A DNA stretch of 64,000 bases from JAPWJZ01 sp965279315 (GCA_965279315.1 OZ257145.1:248001-312000), one strand, 5' to 3'; positions 12,001 through 19,182 are shown, counted from the stretch's first letter. Notes: a model not told the origin generated them from the letters alone. Numbers and translations are program-made.

Positions 12001-15000
12001 CTGGAAGGTGAAGCTGGCATTCGCAAGGCCGTTCGCGTTGGCGGCAGGCGTAAAGCGCAGCAGGCCGCCCGTGATGCTGGCGACGGCAATGCTCTGCCCC
12101 GCCGTCACCGCAACGCCGTTCACGGTCAGGGAGCCTGTCGCCGGCAGCGTCGTGATGGTGACGGACAGCAGCGCGTTCGCGGGCGTGTCATTCGCGTCGG
12201 TGAAGCCGAAGTTGGCGGCGGTAAAGCTGTATTGCGTGTCTTCAAGCGTGGTGACCGTCGTGTCCGTGCCGGCAGGGGCGTCGTTGACCGCGGTCACGTT
12301 GATGGTCATCGTGTTCGGGCTGGCATCGAGGTCGACGCCGCCGTTGGCCGTGCCGCCGTTGTCCTGCACCTGGAAGGTGAAGGACGCGTAGCCCGTACCG
12401 CTTGCGTTCGCCGCGCCCTGGTAGCGCAGCAGGCCGCCCGTGATGCTGGCAACCGCGATGCTCTGCCCCGCCGTCACAGGAACGCCGTTCAGCGTCAGGG
12501 AACCGGCGGCCGGCAGCGTCGTGATCGTGACGGCCAGCAGCGTGTTCGCGGGCGTGTCGTTCGGGTCGGTGAAGCCGAAGTTCGCGGCGGTGAAGCTGTA
12601 TTGAACGTCTTCGAGCGCGGTCACGGTCGTGTTCGTGCCCGCGGGTGCATCGTTCACCGCCGTTACGTTGATGGTCATCGTGTTCGGGCTGGCATCAAGG
12701 TCTGCGCCGCTGTTGGCCGTGCCGCCGTCGTCGCGCACCTGGAAGGTGAAGGAGGAATAACCCGCGCCGTTCGCGTTCGCCGCGCCCTGGTAGCGCAGCA
12801 GGCCGGAGGTGATGTCTGCCGCGGTAACCGCCTGCCCGGCCGTGACGGCAACACCGTTCAAGGTCAGGCTGCCGGCGGCGGGGAGTGTCGTGATGGTGAC
12901 GGAGAGGAAGTTGTTGGCGGGCGTGTCGTTCGGGTCGGTGAAGCCGAAGTTCGCGGCCGTGAAGCTGTATTGCACGTCTTCGAGCGCGGTCACGGTCGTG
13001 TTCGTGCCCGCAGGTGCATCGTTCACCGCCGTCACGTTGACCGTCATCGTGTTGGGCGACTGGTCGAGGTCCACGCCGCCGTTGGCCGTGCCGCCGTCGT
13101 CGCGTACCTGGAAGGTGAAGGCGGCGTTCGCAAGGCCGTTCGCGTTCGCCGCGGGCGTGAAGCGCAGCAGGCCGGCCGCGATATCCACCGCCGTCACGCT
13201 CTGCCCCGCCGTCACCGCAACGCCGTTCAGCGTCAGGCTGCCGCTGGCCGGCAGCGTCGTGATCGTGACCGCCAGCAGCGTGTTCGCAGGCGTATCGTTC
13301 GGGTCCGTGAAGCCGAAGTTGCCGGTCGTGAAGGTGTAGGCCGTGTCTTCCAGCGTCGTGACCGTCGTGTCGGTACCGGCGGGCGCATCGTTGATGCCGG
13401 TCACGTCGATGGTCAGGGTGTTGGGCGACTGGTCGAGGTCGACGCCGCCATTTGCCGTGCCGCCGTTGTCCTGCACCTGGAAGGTGAAGGAGGAATAACC
13501 GACGCCGCTGCCGCCCGAAGCGCCCTGGTAGCGCAGCTGCCCCGCATTGATGTTGGCAACCGAGATGCTCTGGCCGCTCGTCACCGCAACGCCGTTCAGC
13601 GTCAGCGTGCCGAGCGCGGGCAGCGCCGTGATCGTGACCGCCGACAGCGTGTTGGCGGGCGTATCGTTCGGGTCGGTAAAGCCGAAGTTGGCCGCCGTGA
13701 ACGTGAACTGGGTGTCTTCGGCAGCCGTAATCGTCGCATTCGTGCCCGCAGGCGCGTCGTTGACCGCGGTCACGTTGATGGTCATCGTGTTGGGGCTGGC
13801 ATCGAGGTCGACGCCGCTGTTGGCCGTGCCGCCGTCGTCGCGCACCTGGAAGGTGAAGGAAGAATAAGCAGCGCCGTTCGCGTTCGCAGCGCCCTGATAG
13901 CGCAGGAGACCGGAGGCGATGTCCGCCGCCGTGATGGCTTGGCCGGCCGTGACAGCCGAGCCGTTATAGGTCAGCGAGCCCGCAGCCGGCAACGTCGTGA
14001 TGGTCACGGACAGGAAGTTATTGGCGGGCGTATCGCTTGGGTCGGTGAAGCCGAAGTTCGCGGTCGTAAAGTTGTATTGCACGTCTTCCAATGCCGTGAC
14101 GGTCGTGTTTGTGCCCGCAGGCGCGTCGTTCACCGAAGTCACGTTGATGGTCATCGTGTTCGGGCTGGCATCGAGGTCGACGCCGCCGTTGGCCGTGCCG
14201 CCGTTGTCCTGCACCTGGAAGGTGAAGGACGCGTAGCCCGTACCGCTTGCATTCGCCGCACCCTGATAGCGCAGCAGGCCGCCCGTGATGCTGGCGACGG
14301 CAATGCTCTGCCCCGCCGTCACAGGAACGCCGTTCAGCGTCAGCGTGCCGGCGGCGGGCAGCGTCGTGATGGTGACGGCAAGCAGCGTGTTGGCAGGCGT
14401 GTCGTTCGGGTCGGTGAAGCCGAAGTTGGCGGCGGTGAAGCTGTATTGAACGTCTTCCAATGCCGTGACTGTCGTGTTCGTGCCCGCAGGCGCGTCGTTC
14501 ACGGAAGTGACGTTGAACGTTATCGTATTGGGGGTGGGATCGGTATCCACGCCGCCATTCGCCGTTCCGCCACTATCCTGCACGCGGAAGGTGAAGCTGG
14601 CGTAACCGGTGCCGTTGGCATTGGCGGCGGGCGTGAAGCGCAGCAGGCCGCTGGCAATGTTGGCTGCGGAAATGACTTGGCCGACCGTTACCGCAGAACC
14701 GTTCAATGTCAGCGCGCCGGCGGCCGGCAGCGTCGAGATGATGACATTAGAGAGCGTATTCGGCGCGGCAGAATCGTTCGGGTCGGTGAGGCCGAAGCTG
14801 GCGACGCCGAAGGTGTACTGGCCGTCTTCGGCGATCGTAAAGGTCGCATCAGTGCCTGCGGGCGCGTCGTTGACGGAGGTAACCGTAATGGTCATCGTGT
14901 TCGGGCTGAGATCGGTGTCCGTGCCGCCGCCATTGTCCTGCACCTGGAAGGTGAAGGTTGCATAAGCGGCGCCATTACCATTCGCAACGGGCGTAAAGCG

Positions 15001-15640
15001 CAGCAAGCCCGAGGTGATGTTCGCAGCCGAGATCCCCTGCCCTGCCGTCACCGCAACGCCGTTCAAAGTCAGCGAACCGACAGCGGGCAGCGTCGTGATA
15101 ATGACGTTTGCCAGCGTATTGGGAGCTGACGCATCATTAGGGTCGGTGAAGCCGAAATTGGCGGTCGTAAAGGTATAGGGCGCGCCGTCTTCCAGCATGG
15201 TGACGGTCGTGTCCGTGCCTGCGGGTGCATCGTTAACCGGCGTCACGTTGATCGTCATCGTGTTCGGGGTGGGGTCTAGGTCGATGCCACCATTCGCGGT
15301 GCCGCCATTATCCTGCACCTGGAAAGTGAAGTTCGCGTAACCCGTGCCGTTCGCATTGGCGGCGGGCGTAAAACGCAGGAGGCCTGAAGTTATGTTGGCG
15401 GCAGTGATGCTCTGCCCTGCCGTAACGGCAACGCCGTTCAGCGTCAGGCTGCCGGTTGCAGGCAGCGCAGCGATCGTGACAGCCAGGAATGCGTTCGAAG
15501 GGCTGTCGTTCGGGTCGGTGAAGCCGAAATTCGCGACAGTGAAGGTATATTGCGTATCTTCTAGCGTTGTGACGGTCGTATTGGTGCCGGACGGTGCATC
15601 GTTTGCAGGATTGACGGTAATCGCAAAATTCTGGTTCGTC
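1..15640 (-). repeat. Tandem array of about 41 cadherin-like domains, 369 bp (123 residues) each
   Basis: The segment encoding TFTFQV recurs near 218, 585, 951, 1324, 1693, 2067, 2436, then 3136, 3507, 3879 and on every ~369 bp to about 15318. Each unit begins NDAPAGT, has an LEDTQYTFT stretch, then NFGFTDPND, SLTLNGVAVTAGQ, LLRFTPAANANG and the acidic DDGGTANGGVDLD loop before the next NDAP. That is the cadherin-like pattern of large bacterial adhesins. One unit of a different, CSPG-like type (about 2720-3060) interrupts the array. A 42nd, incomplete unit runs off the edge at base 1. Confidence 0.9.
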
Positions 15641-18600
15641 GTCGTGAACGTACCATCCGTTATGCTGAACACAAAACTGTCAGATGTCGTGTTCGTGCCG
15701 TTGTGCACATAACTGATGCCAGTGTTCAGGTCAGCCTGCGTGAAAGTCGTGATGGGCGTGCCGATCGCGCTGTTGCGCGCAAGGTAGCCGTTGGTCAGGC
15801 CTGTCGTGACGGTGTAAACGATGTTTCCGGGGGTGCTTTCGTCAGATGCGTACAGCGCGCCCGCCGCACCCGTCGGGATGGGGGTCGTTGCGCCCTCATT
15901 GCCGGTCAGGCCCGTATTCCGCAATATTGGCGCTTCGTTAATGTCCGTGATATTGACAAGGATCGTCTGTTCGCCGTAAAGGTTCGGCGTGCCGTTGTCC
16001 GTCGCACGGATGACAAGGTTGTAAACGGGCACCGTCTCATAGTCGAGGCCGCCGTTGACGGTAATGACGCCCGTCGAGGAGTTGATGGCAAACACGTTGC
16101 CCGTATTGCCCGACGAGATCGAATAGGTGATCGTCTGGCTGGGCTCGGGGTTTGTGGAATTCGTGTCGGCGGTATAGGTACCTACGGTCGCGTTTTCCGC
16201 CAGCGTGTAAACAATGCGGCTGGGCAGTACAAGGCTACTGGCCCATTCGATGACATACCCGGTGACAGCGGCATTCACGGCGCGGTCTTCCCAGGCACCG
16301 GACGCGTTTATGATCTGGTAGTTGCCGACCCCGCCGGCGTTGGACGGCTGGTTTGCCGCCCAGTTGATGTAGGAGCCGAGATAGGTGAAAGGGCCGGACG
16401 AGAAAATCTGGCCGTTTTCGGTGCCGCCCGTAAATCTCCAGACACCTTCCTGCGTGGCGTCCGAGCCGCCGAGCCAGGCAGAAGCGCCCGTTGCAAGGCT
16501 GTCCACATAGGCGTTTTCTGTCGCCGAGGTGATATTCGCAAGGGAGCCGCCACGGCCAAACAGCGTGTAAGCACCAGCAGCCGCCTGCGCCGCCGTGTAG
16601 GTGACCGAGCTGTTCACATAGATGTAGAAGCTGCCGGTGGTCGCGTTGTAACTGACGCCCGGATGCGCCGCCAGAACTTCGGCCACCGTCCAGCTGTCGG
16701 CGAAGGTGACGGCGGGCGCGTCGTTGACCTGGGTAACGGCGATGTTGAAGGTATAAGTGCCGGAGGTCGCCGACGGGTCGGAGATCGTGAAACTGAACGC
16801 ATCAGCCGAGGTTTCGGAGCCGTTATGCACATACTGCACACGGTTCGCCTGAATGTCGGCAAGCGTAAAGGATGTGACGGCCGCGCCGGCATTTGTCGTC
16901 AGCTGGATATAACCGTTATCGACGGCATCCGTCACGCGGAAGATGATCGAAGCGGGGGGATCGGTGTCCACTACGCTCAGCATCGCGGAGGTAATGGTGG
17001 TGGCGGCGCCCTCAGGTGCCGTGACCCCCGTATTGGTGATGCCGCTGGAGCCCGGCACGCCGTTGAAATTGATCGTGACGGTCTGCGCCGCAGAAGTATT
17101 TACGCCGTCATTCACCGTCATGGTGAGGGTATAGGACGATGTCGTGGACAGGTTGTTGCGGATCGTGGTTGCGGCAGCCGCGTCCAGGACGGTGATGCGG
17201 CCTGTAGCGGAATCAACCGAAAACAGCGCGGAGCCCGTGCCGCCCGTGATCGCATAGCTGAGCGTTGAATTTTCCTGGTCGCCGCCCTGCACCGTGCCCA
17301 TGACCGAGCCGGAAAGGATATCGCTTGCGGGGTTGTTGTAGTTGTAGCGGTAGGCAAGGTTGTTGATGACATCCGCGCCCTCCCACTCGATCACATAGCC
17401 ATAGGGGCCTTGGTTGTCGTTCCAGCCGCCGCCGTCTTGCCATTCCAGCCATTCCTCGCCGGGCGGGCTGGATGTCGTCCATTCCATGAAGCCGTTGGCG
17501 TTTGCCGTGTTACCGAACAGGTAATCGTTGGGCTCGAGGCCGTTCCAGTTCTGGTAGGCCCCGTTGACGGCGGCGCCCCCCTGCCCTGAAAGGCCGACAT
17601 AAAACACCTGCCCTTTTTCGGGGCCCGCCATCCATGTCCAGTAACTTTCGGTATTCGTATCGGATGCCGCGGTCCAGAGACTCTGCGCCGACATCGCGTT
17701 GATGAAGGCGTTTTCCGACGCGCTGGTGATTGTCACAAGGTGGCCCGCAACGCCATTCAGGTAAGAAAGTTCGGAGCTGCGCAGCGCCGTGCCGATACCG
17801 ACAGTGCCGGTGACAAGGCGGTAATAATTGCCGTTGGTCGCGTTGTACTGCACCGTGCCGTCCATCCAGCTGATGACCTGGCTGGGCGAAAGTGAAGGCG
17901 CGCCGTTGGTGTTGTCGATCGTGGCAAACACCGGCGTCGTGGCAAGCTTGACGGAGAAGTTGTCTACTGTGCCGACGTAAGTGGCATTCGCACTGAAACC
18001 GACCATGCCGGAGGCGCCCGCCGTAATCGTTTCGGTATAGGTGCCGGCCGCCGTGCGCGATGTGCCGAGCGTACCACCGATATTGACCTGCACCCCGCCG
18101 GCCGTGCGCGTGATGGTGTAGGTGACGGTATAGGAACGGCCTGAAATCAGGTTTGTGTCGGCCTGCAAAAGCGTGCTGGCCGTACCGGTCGCCTTGGCGG
18201 CGGCACCAGCCGAGATGCTCCAGTTTGTGCCGGTTGTCCAGTCGGTTGCGGTCGCGAAATCACCATTGCGCACTTCGCTGTATACCGCGGTCGACAGCGA
18301 ACCATCTGAAACCGTCAGGCCCATCGTGACTTCGTTGGCGCCACTGACGGTATTGGTGAAAGTAATCAGCCCTGCATCGATATTCGCCTGCGTAAAGGTG
18401 CTGCCGTTTGTCAGTGCGACGCCATTGTTGCGCAGGATGCCAGTTGTGGGCGCGGTGGTCAGCGTGTAGGTGAGCGTAGGCGAGTCCGTGTCGATCGCCA
18501 GCAAATAACCGCGGGTCACCACAACAGTCTGGCCGTTGCCGACGCGGATGCCGGTGTTTGCAGCCATGATCGGCGCGTCGTTGACGGGCGTGATGTTCAG

Positions 18601-19182
18601 CGTGGTCGACTGGCTGAAATAGCCGTCGAGGGTATAGGTGATCGTGCGGTTGGCGACGGGATTGTCGGAAATGTTGCGGAAGCTGATGCGCTCGATCAGC
18701 GCTTCGACCGAGGTGCGGGTCGCGTTCGCGTTCAGCGTGATGATCAGCGGGTTGCCGTCCACGCCGTTGCCGCCCGTGGATGACAGGCTGCCGATCAGCA
18801 CGCCGCCATAGGCGACGCCGAAGTTATAAACCGCGATATCGGTTGCGCCCTGCGCGCCGACGACCTGACGCGTGCGGCTGATATACAGCTGGTCGTTGGT
18901 GCCGCCGGTTGTAGCGATCGTGAGGTTCACGCCGTCGAAATTGTTCGTCGATCCGCCAACGGTCACCTGCCCGTCTTCGCCCGCGCCAGACAAAATCGTC
19001 GGCGTCACAAAGTCGAAGTCGCGGTTCGTGGGCTGGAGGACGTTGACTTGCGTTTCGGTGAGGGTGATAGAAGCGGCGAGACCGGACAGCGTCGCGTCGA
19101 GCATCAGGCGCTTCTCAAGCGCCTGCAGCGTCTTGCGCGGAGATCGTTTTGATCCCTTGCCTTTTTTGTCCTTATCGGTCAT
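1..19182 (-). CDS. Giant cadherin-like repeat adhesin, partial (C-terminus beyond the window)
   Basis: The minus strand is open from ATG at 19182-19180 to base 1, 6394 codons, in one frame. The N-terminus has no Sec signal; it is basic (MTDKDKKGKGSKRSPRK) and then reads LEKRLMLDA, which resembles the LEPR-type motif that opens many huge secreted proteobacterial proteins. Order by my translation: a cadherin-like opening domain ending ITPVNDAP (about 19100-18570), a CSPG-like repeat (18560-18290), a carbohydrate-binding-like jelly-roll stretch (18270-17950), a C-type-lectin-like domain (about 17880-17370, with EPN, WND and GYVIEWEG), a cadherin repeat (to 17110), a CSPG-like repeat (to 16730), a second lectin-like domain (16690-16240), a cadherin repeat (to 15930), a CSPG-like repeat (to 15640), then the 123-residue tandem array. 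I noticed no cysteine in the array. Role by family: calcium-stiffened surface adhesin, probably exported by a type I system, whose signal would be in the missing C-terminus. Export route and ligand are inference. Confidence 0.9.
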   Translation of the reverse strand, partial: MTDKDKKGKGSKRSPRKTLQALEKRLMLDATLSGLAASITLTETQVNVLQPTNRDFDFVTPTILSGAGEDGQVTVGGSTNNFDGVNLTIATTGGTNDQLYISRTRQVVGAQGATDIAVYNFGVAYGGVLIGSLSSTGGNGVDGNPLIITLNANATRTSVEALIERISFRNISDNPVANRTITYTLDGYFSQSTTLNITPVNDAPIMAANTGIRVGNGQTVVVTRGYLLAIDTDSPTLTYTLTTAPTTGILRNNGVALTNGSTFTQANIDAGLITFTNTVSGANEVTMGLTVSDGSLSTAVYSEVRNGDFATATDWTTGTNWSISAGAAAKATGTASTLLQADTNLISGRSYTVTYTITRTAGGVQVNIGGTLGTSRTAAGTYTETITAGASGMVGFSANATYVGTVDNFSVKLATTPVFATIDNTNGAPSLSPSQVISWMDGTVQYNATNGNYYRLVTGTVGIGTALRSSELSYLNGVAGHLVTITSASENAFINAMSAQSLWTAASDTNTESYWTWMAGPEKGQVFYVGLSGQGGAAVNGAYQNWNGLEPNDYLFGNTANANGFMEWTTSSPPGEEWLEWQDGGGWNDNQGPYGYVIEWEGADVINNLAYRYNYNNPASDILSGSVMGTVQGGDQENSTLSYAITGGTGSALFSVDSATGRITVLDAAAATTIRNNLSTTSSYTLTMTVNDGVNTSAAQTVTINFNGVPGSSGITNTGVTAPEGAATTITSAMLSVVDTDPPASIIFRVTDAVDNGYIQLTTNAGAAVTSFTLADIQANRVQYVHNGSETSADAFSFTISDPSATSGTYTFNIAVTQVNDAPAVTFADSWTVAEVLAAHPGVSYNATTGSFYIYVNSSVTYTAAQAAAGAYTLFGRGGSLANITSATENAYVDSLATGASAWLGGSDATQEGVWRFTGGTENGQIFSSGPFTYLGSYINWAANQPSNAGGVGNYQIINASGAWEDRAVNAAVTGYVIEWASSLVLPSRIVYTLAENATVGTYTADTNSTNPEPSQTITYSISSGNTGNVFAINSSTGVITVNGGLDYETVPVYNLVIRATDNGTPNLYGEQTILVNITDINEAPILRNTGLTGNEGATTPIPTGAAGALYASDESTPGNIVYTVTTGLTNGYLARNSAIGTPITTFTQADLNTGISYVHNGTNTTSDSFVFSITDGTFTTTNQNFAITVNPANDAPSGTNTTVTTLEDTQYTFTVANFGFTDPNDSPSNAFLAVTIAALPATGSLTLNGVAVTAGQSITAANITSGLLRFTPAANANGTGYANFTFQVQDNGGTANGGIDLDPTPNTMTINVTPVNDAPAGTDTTVTMLEDGAPYTFTTANFGFTDPNDASAPNTLANVIITTLPAVGSLTLNGVAVTAGQGISAANITSGLLRFTPVANGNGAAYATFTFQVQDNGGGTDTDLSPNTMTITVTSVNDAPAGTDATFTIAEDGQYTFGVASFGLTDPNDSAAPNTLSNVIISTLPAAGALTLNGSAVTVGQVISAANIASGLLRFTPAANANGTGYASFTFRVQDSGGTANGGVDTDPTPNTITFNVTSVNDAPAGTNTTVTALEDVQYSFTAANFGFTDPNDTPANTLLAVTITTLPAAGTLTLNGVPVTAGQSIAVASITGGLLRYQGAANASGTGYASFTFQVQDNGGTANGGVDLDASPNTMTINVTSVNDAPAGTNTTVTALEDVQYNFTTANFGFTDPSDTPANNFLSVTITTLPAAGSLTYNGSAVTAGQAITAADIASGLLRYQGAANANGAAYSSFTFQVRDDGGTANSGVDLDASPNTMTINVTAVNDAPAGTNATITAAEDTQFTFTAANFGFTDPNDTPANTLSAVTITALPALGTLTLNGVAVTSGQSISVANINAGQLRYQGASGGSGVGYSSFTFQVQDNGGTANGGVDLDQSPNTLTIDVTGINDAPAGTDTTVTTLEDTAYTFTTGNFGFTDPNDTPANTLLAVTITTLPASGSLTLNGVAVTAGQSVTAVDIAAGLLRFTPAANANGLANAAFTFQVRDDGGTANGGVDLDQSPNTMTVNVTAVNDAPAGTNTTVTALEDVQYSFTAANFGFTDPNDTPANNFLSVTITTLPAAGSLTLNGVAVTAGQAVTAADITSGLLRYQGAANANGAGYSSFTFQVRDDGGTANSGADLDASPNTMTINVTAVNDAPAGTNTTVTALEDVQYSFTAANFGFTDPNDTPANTLLAVTITTLPAAGSLTLNGVPVTAGQSIAVASITGGLLRYQGAANASGTGYASFTFQVQDNGGTANGGVDLDASPNTMTINVTAVNDAPAGTDTTVTTLEDTQYSFTAANFGFTDANDTPANALLSVTITTLPATGSLTVNGVAVTAGQSIAVASITGGLLRFTPAANANGLANASFTFQVRDDGGTANSGVDLDASPNTMTINVTAVNDAPAGTNATITAAEDTQFTFTAANFGFTDPNDTPANTLSAVTITALPALGTLTLNGVAVTSGQSISVANINAGQLRYQGASGGSGVGYSSFTFQVQDNGGTANGGVDLDQSPNTLTIDVTGINDAPAGTDTTVTVLEDGQYTFTTGNFGFTDANDTPANALLSVTITTLPAAGALTLNGVAVTAGQSVTAANITAGQLRFTPAANANGAGYANFTFQVRDDGGTANGGVDLDPSPNTMTVNVTSVNDAPAGANATVTTLEDTAYTFTTANFALTDPNDAAANALLAVTITTLPASGSLTLNGVAVTAGQSVTAVDIAAGLLRFTPAANANGLANAAFTFQVRDDGGTANGGVDLDQSPNTMTVNVTAVNDAPAGTNTTVTALEDVQYSFTAANFGFTDPNDTPANNFLSVTITTLPAAGSLTLNGVAVTAGQAVTAADITSGLLRYQGAANANGAGYSSFTFQVRDDGGTANSGADLDASPNTMTINVTAVNDAPAGTNTTVTALEDVQYSFTAANFGFTDPNDTPANTLLAVTITTLPAAGSLTLNGVPVTAGQSIAVASITGGLLRYQGAANASGTGYASFTFQVQDNGGTANGGVDLDASPNTMTINVTAVNDAPAGTDTTVTTLEDTQYSFTAANFGFTDANDTPANALLSVTITTLPATGSLTVNGVAVTAGQSIAVASITGGLLRFTPAANANGLANASFTFQVRDDGGTANSGVDLDASPNTMTINVTAVNDAPAGTNATITAAEDTQFTFTAANFGFTDPNDTPANTLSAVTITALPALGTLTLNGVAVTSGQSISVANINAGQLRYQGASGGSGVGYSSFTFQVQDNGGTANGGVDLDQSPNTLTIDVTGINDAPAGTDTTVTVLEDGQYTFTTGNFGFTDANDTPANALLSVTITTLPAAGALTLNGVAVTAGQSVTAANITAGQLRFTPAANANGAGYANFTFQVRDDGGTANGGVDLDPSPNTMTVNVTSVNDAPAGANATVTTLEDTAYTFTTANFALTDPNDAAANALLAVTITTLPASGSLTLNGVAVTAGQSVTAVDIAAGLLRFTPAANANGLANAAFTFQVRDDGGTANGGVDLDQSPNTMTVNVTAVNDAPAGTNTTVTALEDVQYSFTAANFGFTDPNDTPANNFLSVTITTLPAAGSLTLNGVAVTAGQAVTAADITSGLLRYQGAANANGAGYSSFTFQVRDDGGTANSGADLDASPNTMTINVTAVNDAPAGTNTTVTALEDVQYSFTAANFGFTDPNDTPANTLLAVTITTLPAAGSLTLNGVPVTAGQSIAVASITGGLLRYQGAANASGTGYASFTFQVQDNGGTANGGVDLDASPNTMTINVTPVNDAPAGADTTVTTLEDTQYSFTAANFGFTDLNDTPANALLSVTITTLPATGSLTVNGVAVTAGQSIAVASITGGLLRFTPAANANGLANASFTFQVRDDGGTANGGVDLDASPNTMTINVTAVNDAPAGTNTTVSTLEDTQYSFTAANFGFADLNDAPAANSLLSVTITTLPVAGSLTLNGVAVTAGQVISVANITSGLLRYAPPLDAYGNAYATFTFQVRDNGGTANGGVDLDASPNTMTIDVVSVDDAPAGADTTVTILEDSSLTLALSNFTFTDPNDAPPDNFLSVFMTTLPALGVLRLNGVAVTAGQEVLVTDINAGRLVYTPPANANGTGYTSFTFQLKDDGSTANGGEVVDASPNTLTINVTAVNDAPAGTNTTVTAIEDTQYTFTTANFGFTDPNDIPANGFLSVTIAALPAAGSLTLNGVAVTAGQIVTAADITSGLLRYQGALNANGAGYANFTFQVRDNGGTANGGVDFDASPNTMTINVTAVNDAPAGTNATVTTLEDTQYTFTAANFGFTDPNDSPANTLLAVTISTLPASGSLTLNGVAVTAGQSITAANITAGLLRFTPALNANGLANAAFTFQVRDDGGTANGGVDLDASPNTMTINVTSVNDAPAGTDTTVTTLEDTQYTFTGVNFGLTDANDVPANNLLSVTITTLPAAGTLTLNGVAVTAGQVVTVADITGGLLGFAPAANANGATYASFTFQVRDDGGTANGGADFDTSPNTMTIAVTPVNDAPAGADNTVTVIEDTPFTFTSAQFGFTDLNDAPANTLAAVTITTLPVAGTLMLNGVAVTAGQSVSVANINGGLLRFTPALGGNGTGYANFSFQVQDNGGTANGGVDLDASPNTMSINVVSVNDAPVGTDNSVTTLEDAPYTFTAGNFGFTDPNDTPANALLEVRITTLPVNGVLRLNGLAVTAGQAVSAVDIAAGLLVFTPAANANGAGYANFTFQVRDDGGTVSGGVDLDPSPNTMTINVTSVNDAPAGADATVTVLEDATYTFATANFGFSDTSDTPANALLSVVITTLPVAGSLTLNGVAVTAGQEISAANIISGQLRFTPAANANGAGYANFTFQVRDNGGTANGGVDLDATANVMTVNVTSVNDAPSGANTTVTALEDVQYAFTAANFGFSDASDTPANALASVTLTTIPAVGTLTLNGVAVTAGQSITVASINSGLLRYQGAANANGAGYASFTFQVRDDGGTSNGGADFDASPNTMTIDVTSVNDAPAGANATVTILEDTQYTFTAVNFGFSDLTDVPANALSSVVITTVPAAGSLTLNGVAVTAGQEISAANITAGLLRFTPVANANGTGYANFTFQVRDDGGTVNGGVDLDQSPNTMTVNVTPVNDAPAGADTTVTVLEDAQYTFISANFGFSDTSDTPANTLASVIIATLPAAGSLTLNGVAVTAGQEISAANIASGFLRFTPAANANGAGYANFTFQVRDNGGTANGGVDLDASANTMTVNVTSVNDAPSGANTTVTTLEDTGHVFNAANFGFSDVNDTPANALMAVTITTLPAAGTLLLNGVAVTAGQSVSIANINSGLLVFNPTLNANGAGYANFTFQVRDDGGTANGGADLDASPNTITINVTAVDDAPVVANNTGIIASEGGSVTIPAANLSVTDVDTTAANLLYTVGAGLTRGHLELSTGPGVAITSFTQADIAANRVRYIHTVPGVTPDSFSFTVADATTTIGPFTFNITIANINDAPSGTDTTVTTLEDTQYTFTTANFGFTDPSDVPANTLLAVTITTLPATGSLTLNGVAVTAGQSITAANITSGLLRFTPAANANGAANAAFTFQVRDNGGTVNGGVDLDPTPNTMTIDVTSVNDAPAGTNTTVTTLEDTQYTFTVANFGFTDPNDTPANSLLNVTITTVPVAGSLTLNGVAVTAGQVVSAGDIASGLLRFAPAANANGATYANFTFQVQDNGGTANGGIDLDASPNTMTIAVTPVNDAPSGTDTSVTTLEDTQYTFTAANFGFSDVSDLPANTLFAVTISALPATGSLTLNGVAVTAGQSISIASINGGLLRFTPAANANGAANATFTFQVQDSGGTANGGVDTDASPNTMTINVTSVNDAPAGTNATVTTLEDTQYTFATADFGFTDLNDSPAPNGLLSVTITTLPTAGSLTLNGLAVTTGQSVTAADIASGLLRFSPAANANGATYANFTFQVRDDGGTANGGVNLDASPNTMTIAVTSVNDAPAGTNTTVTAFEDTAYTFTAANFGFTDLSDTPANTLLAVTISTLPASGSLLLNGVAVTAGQSVSAADINAGLLRFTPAANATGAANAGFTFQVQDNGGTANGGIDLDASPNTMTINVTAINDAPSGTDTTVTTLEDTQYTFTAANFGFTDLNDTPANALLSVTITTLPASGSLTLNGLSVTAGQSITAANIASGLLRFIPAANANGAANAAFTFQVRDNGGTANGGIDLDATSNTMTMDVTPVNDAPAGTNTTVTTLEDTSYTFTVANFGFADLNDTPANAFVSVAITTVPSLGSLTLNGVAVTAGQVITVADITAGLLNYAPGLNGNGATYANFTFQVRDDGGTANGGVELDASPNTMTIAVTPVNDAPAGTNTTITTLEDAQYTFTAANFGFTDPSDAPGNTLLAVTIT
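8024..13857 (-). repeat. Higher-order repeat: 2214-bp (six-domain) unit, two full copies and a shortened third
   Basis: By eye, the sequence from about 8024 to about 11050 is the same as that 2214 bp further on: two full units (about 8024-10237 and 10238-12451) and a third that lacks one 369-bp domain (junction near 13261-13376), after which the offset becomes 1845 bp. Identity fades left of 8024 (scattered differences) and stops near 13857. Neighbouring 369-bp domains differ clearly from each other, so the larger unit was copied as a block and recently. Confidence 0.85.

Noticed and set aside
4480..15129. Plus-strand open frame of 3549 codons (and a 1085-codon one at 1051-4308), rich in Arg, Gly and Val
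   Set aside because: These are antisense shadows of the adhesin repeats. The minus strand is open without break over the whole 19 kb, has recognisable domains, a start and a sensible composition; the plus frames are low-complexity with no ribosome site and repeat only because the DNA repeats.
1..15640. CRISPR-like or satellite DNA explanation for the regular repetition
   Set aside because: The 369-bp period is a multiple of three, the frame is kept throughout, and the translation shows a known domain pattern, so it is coding repetition.
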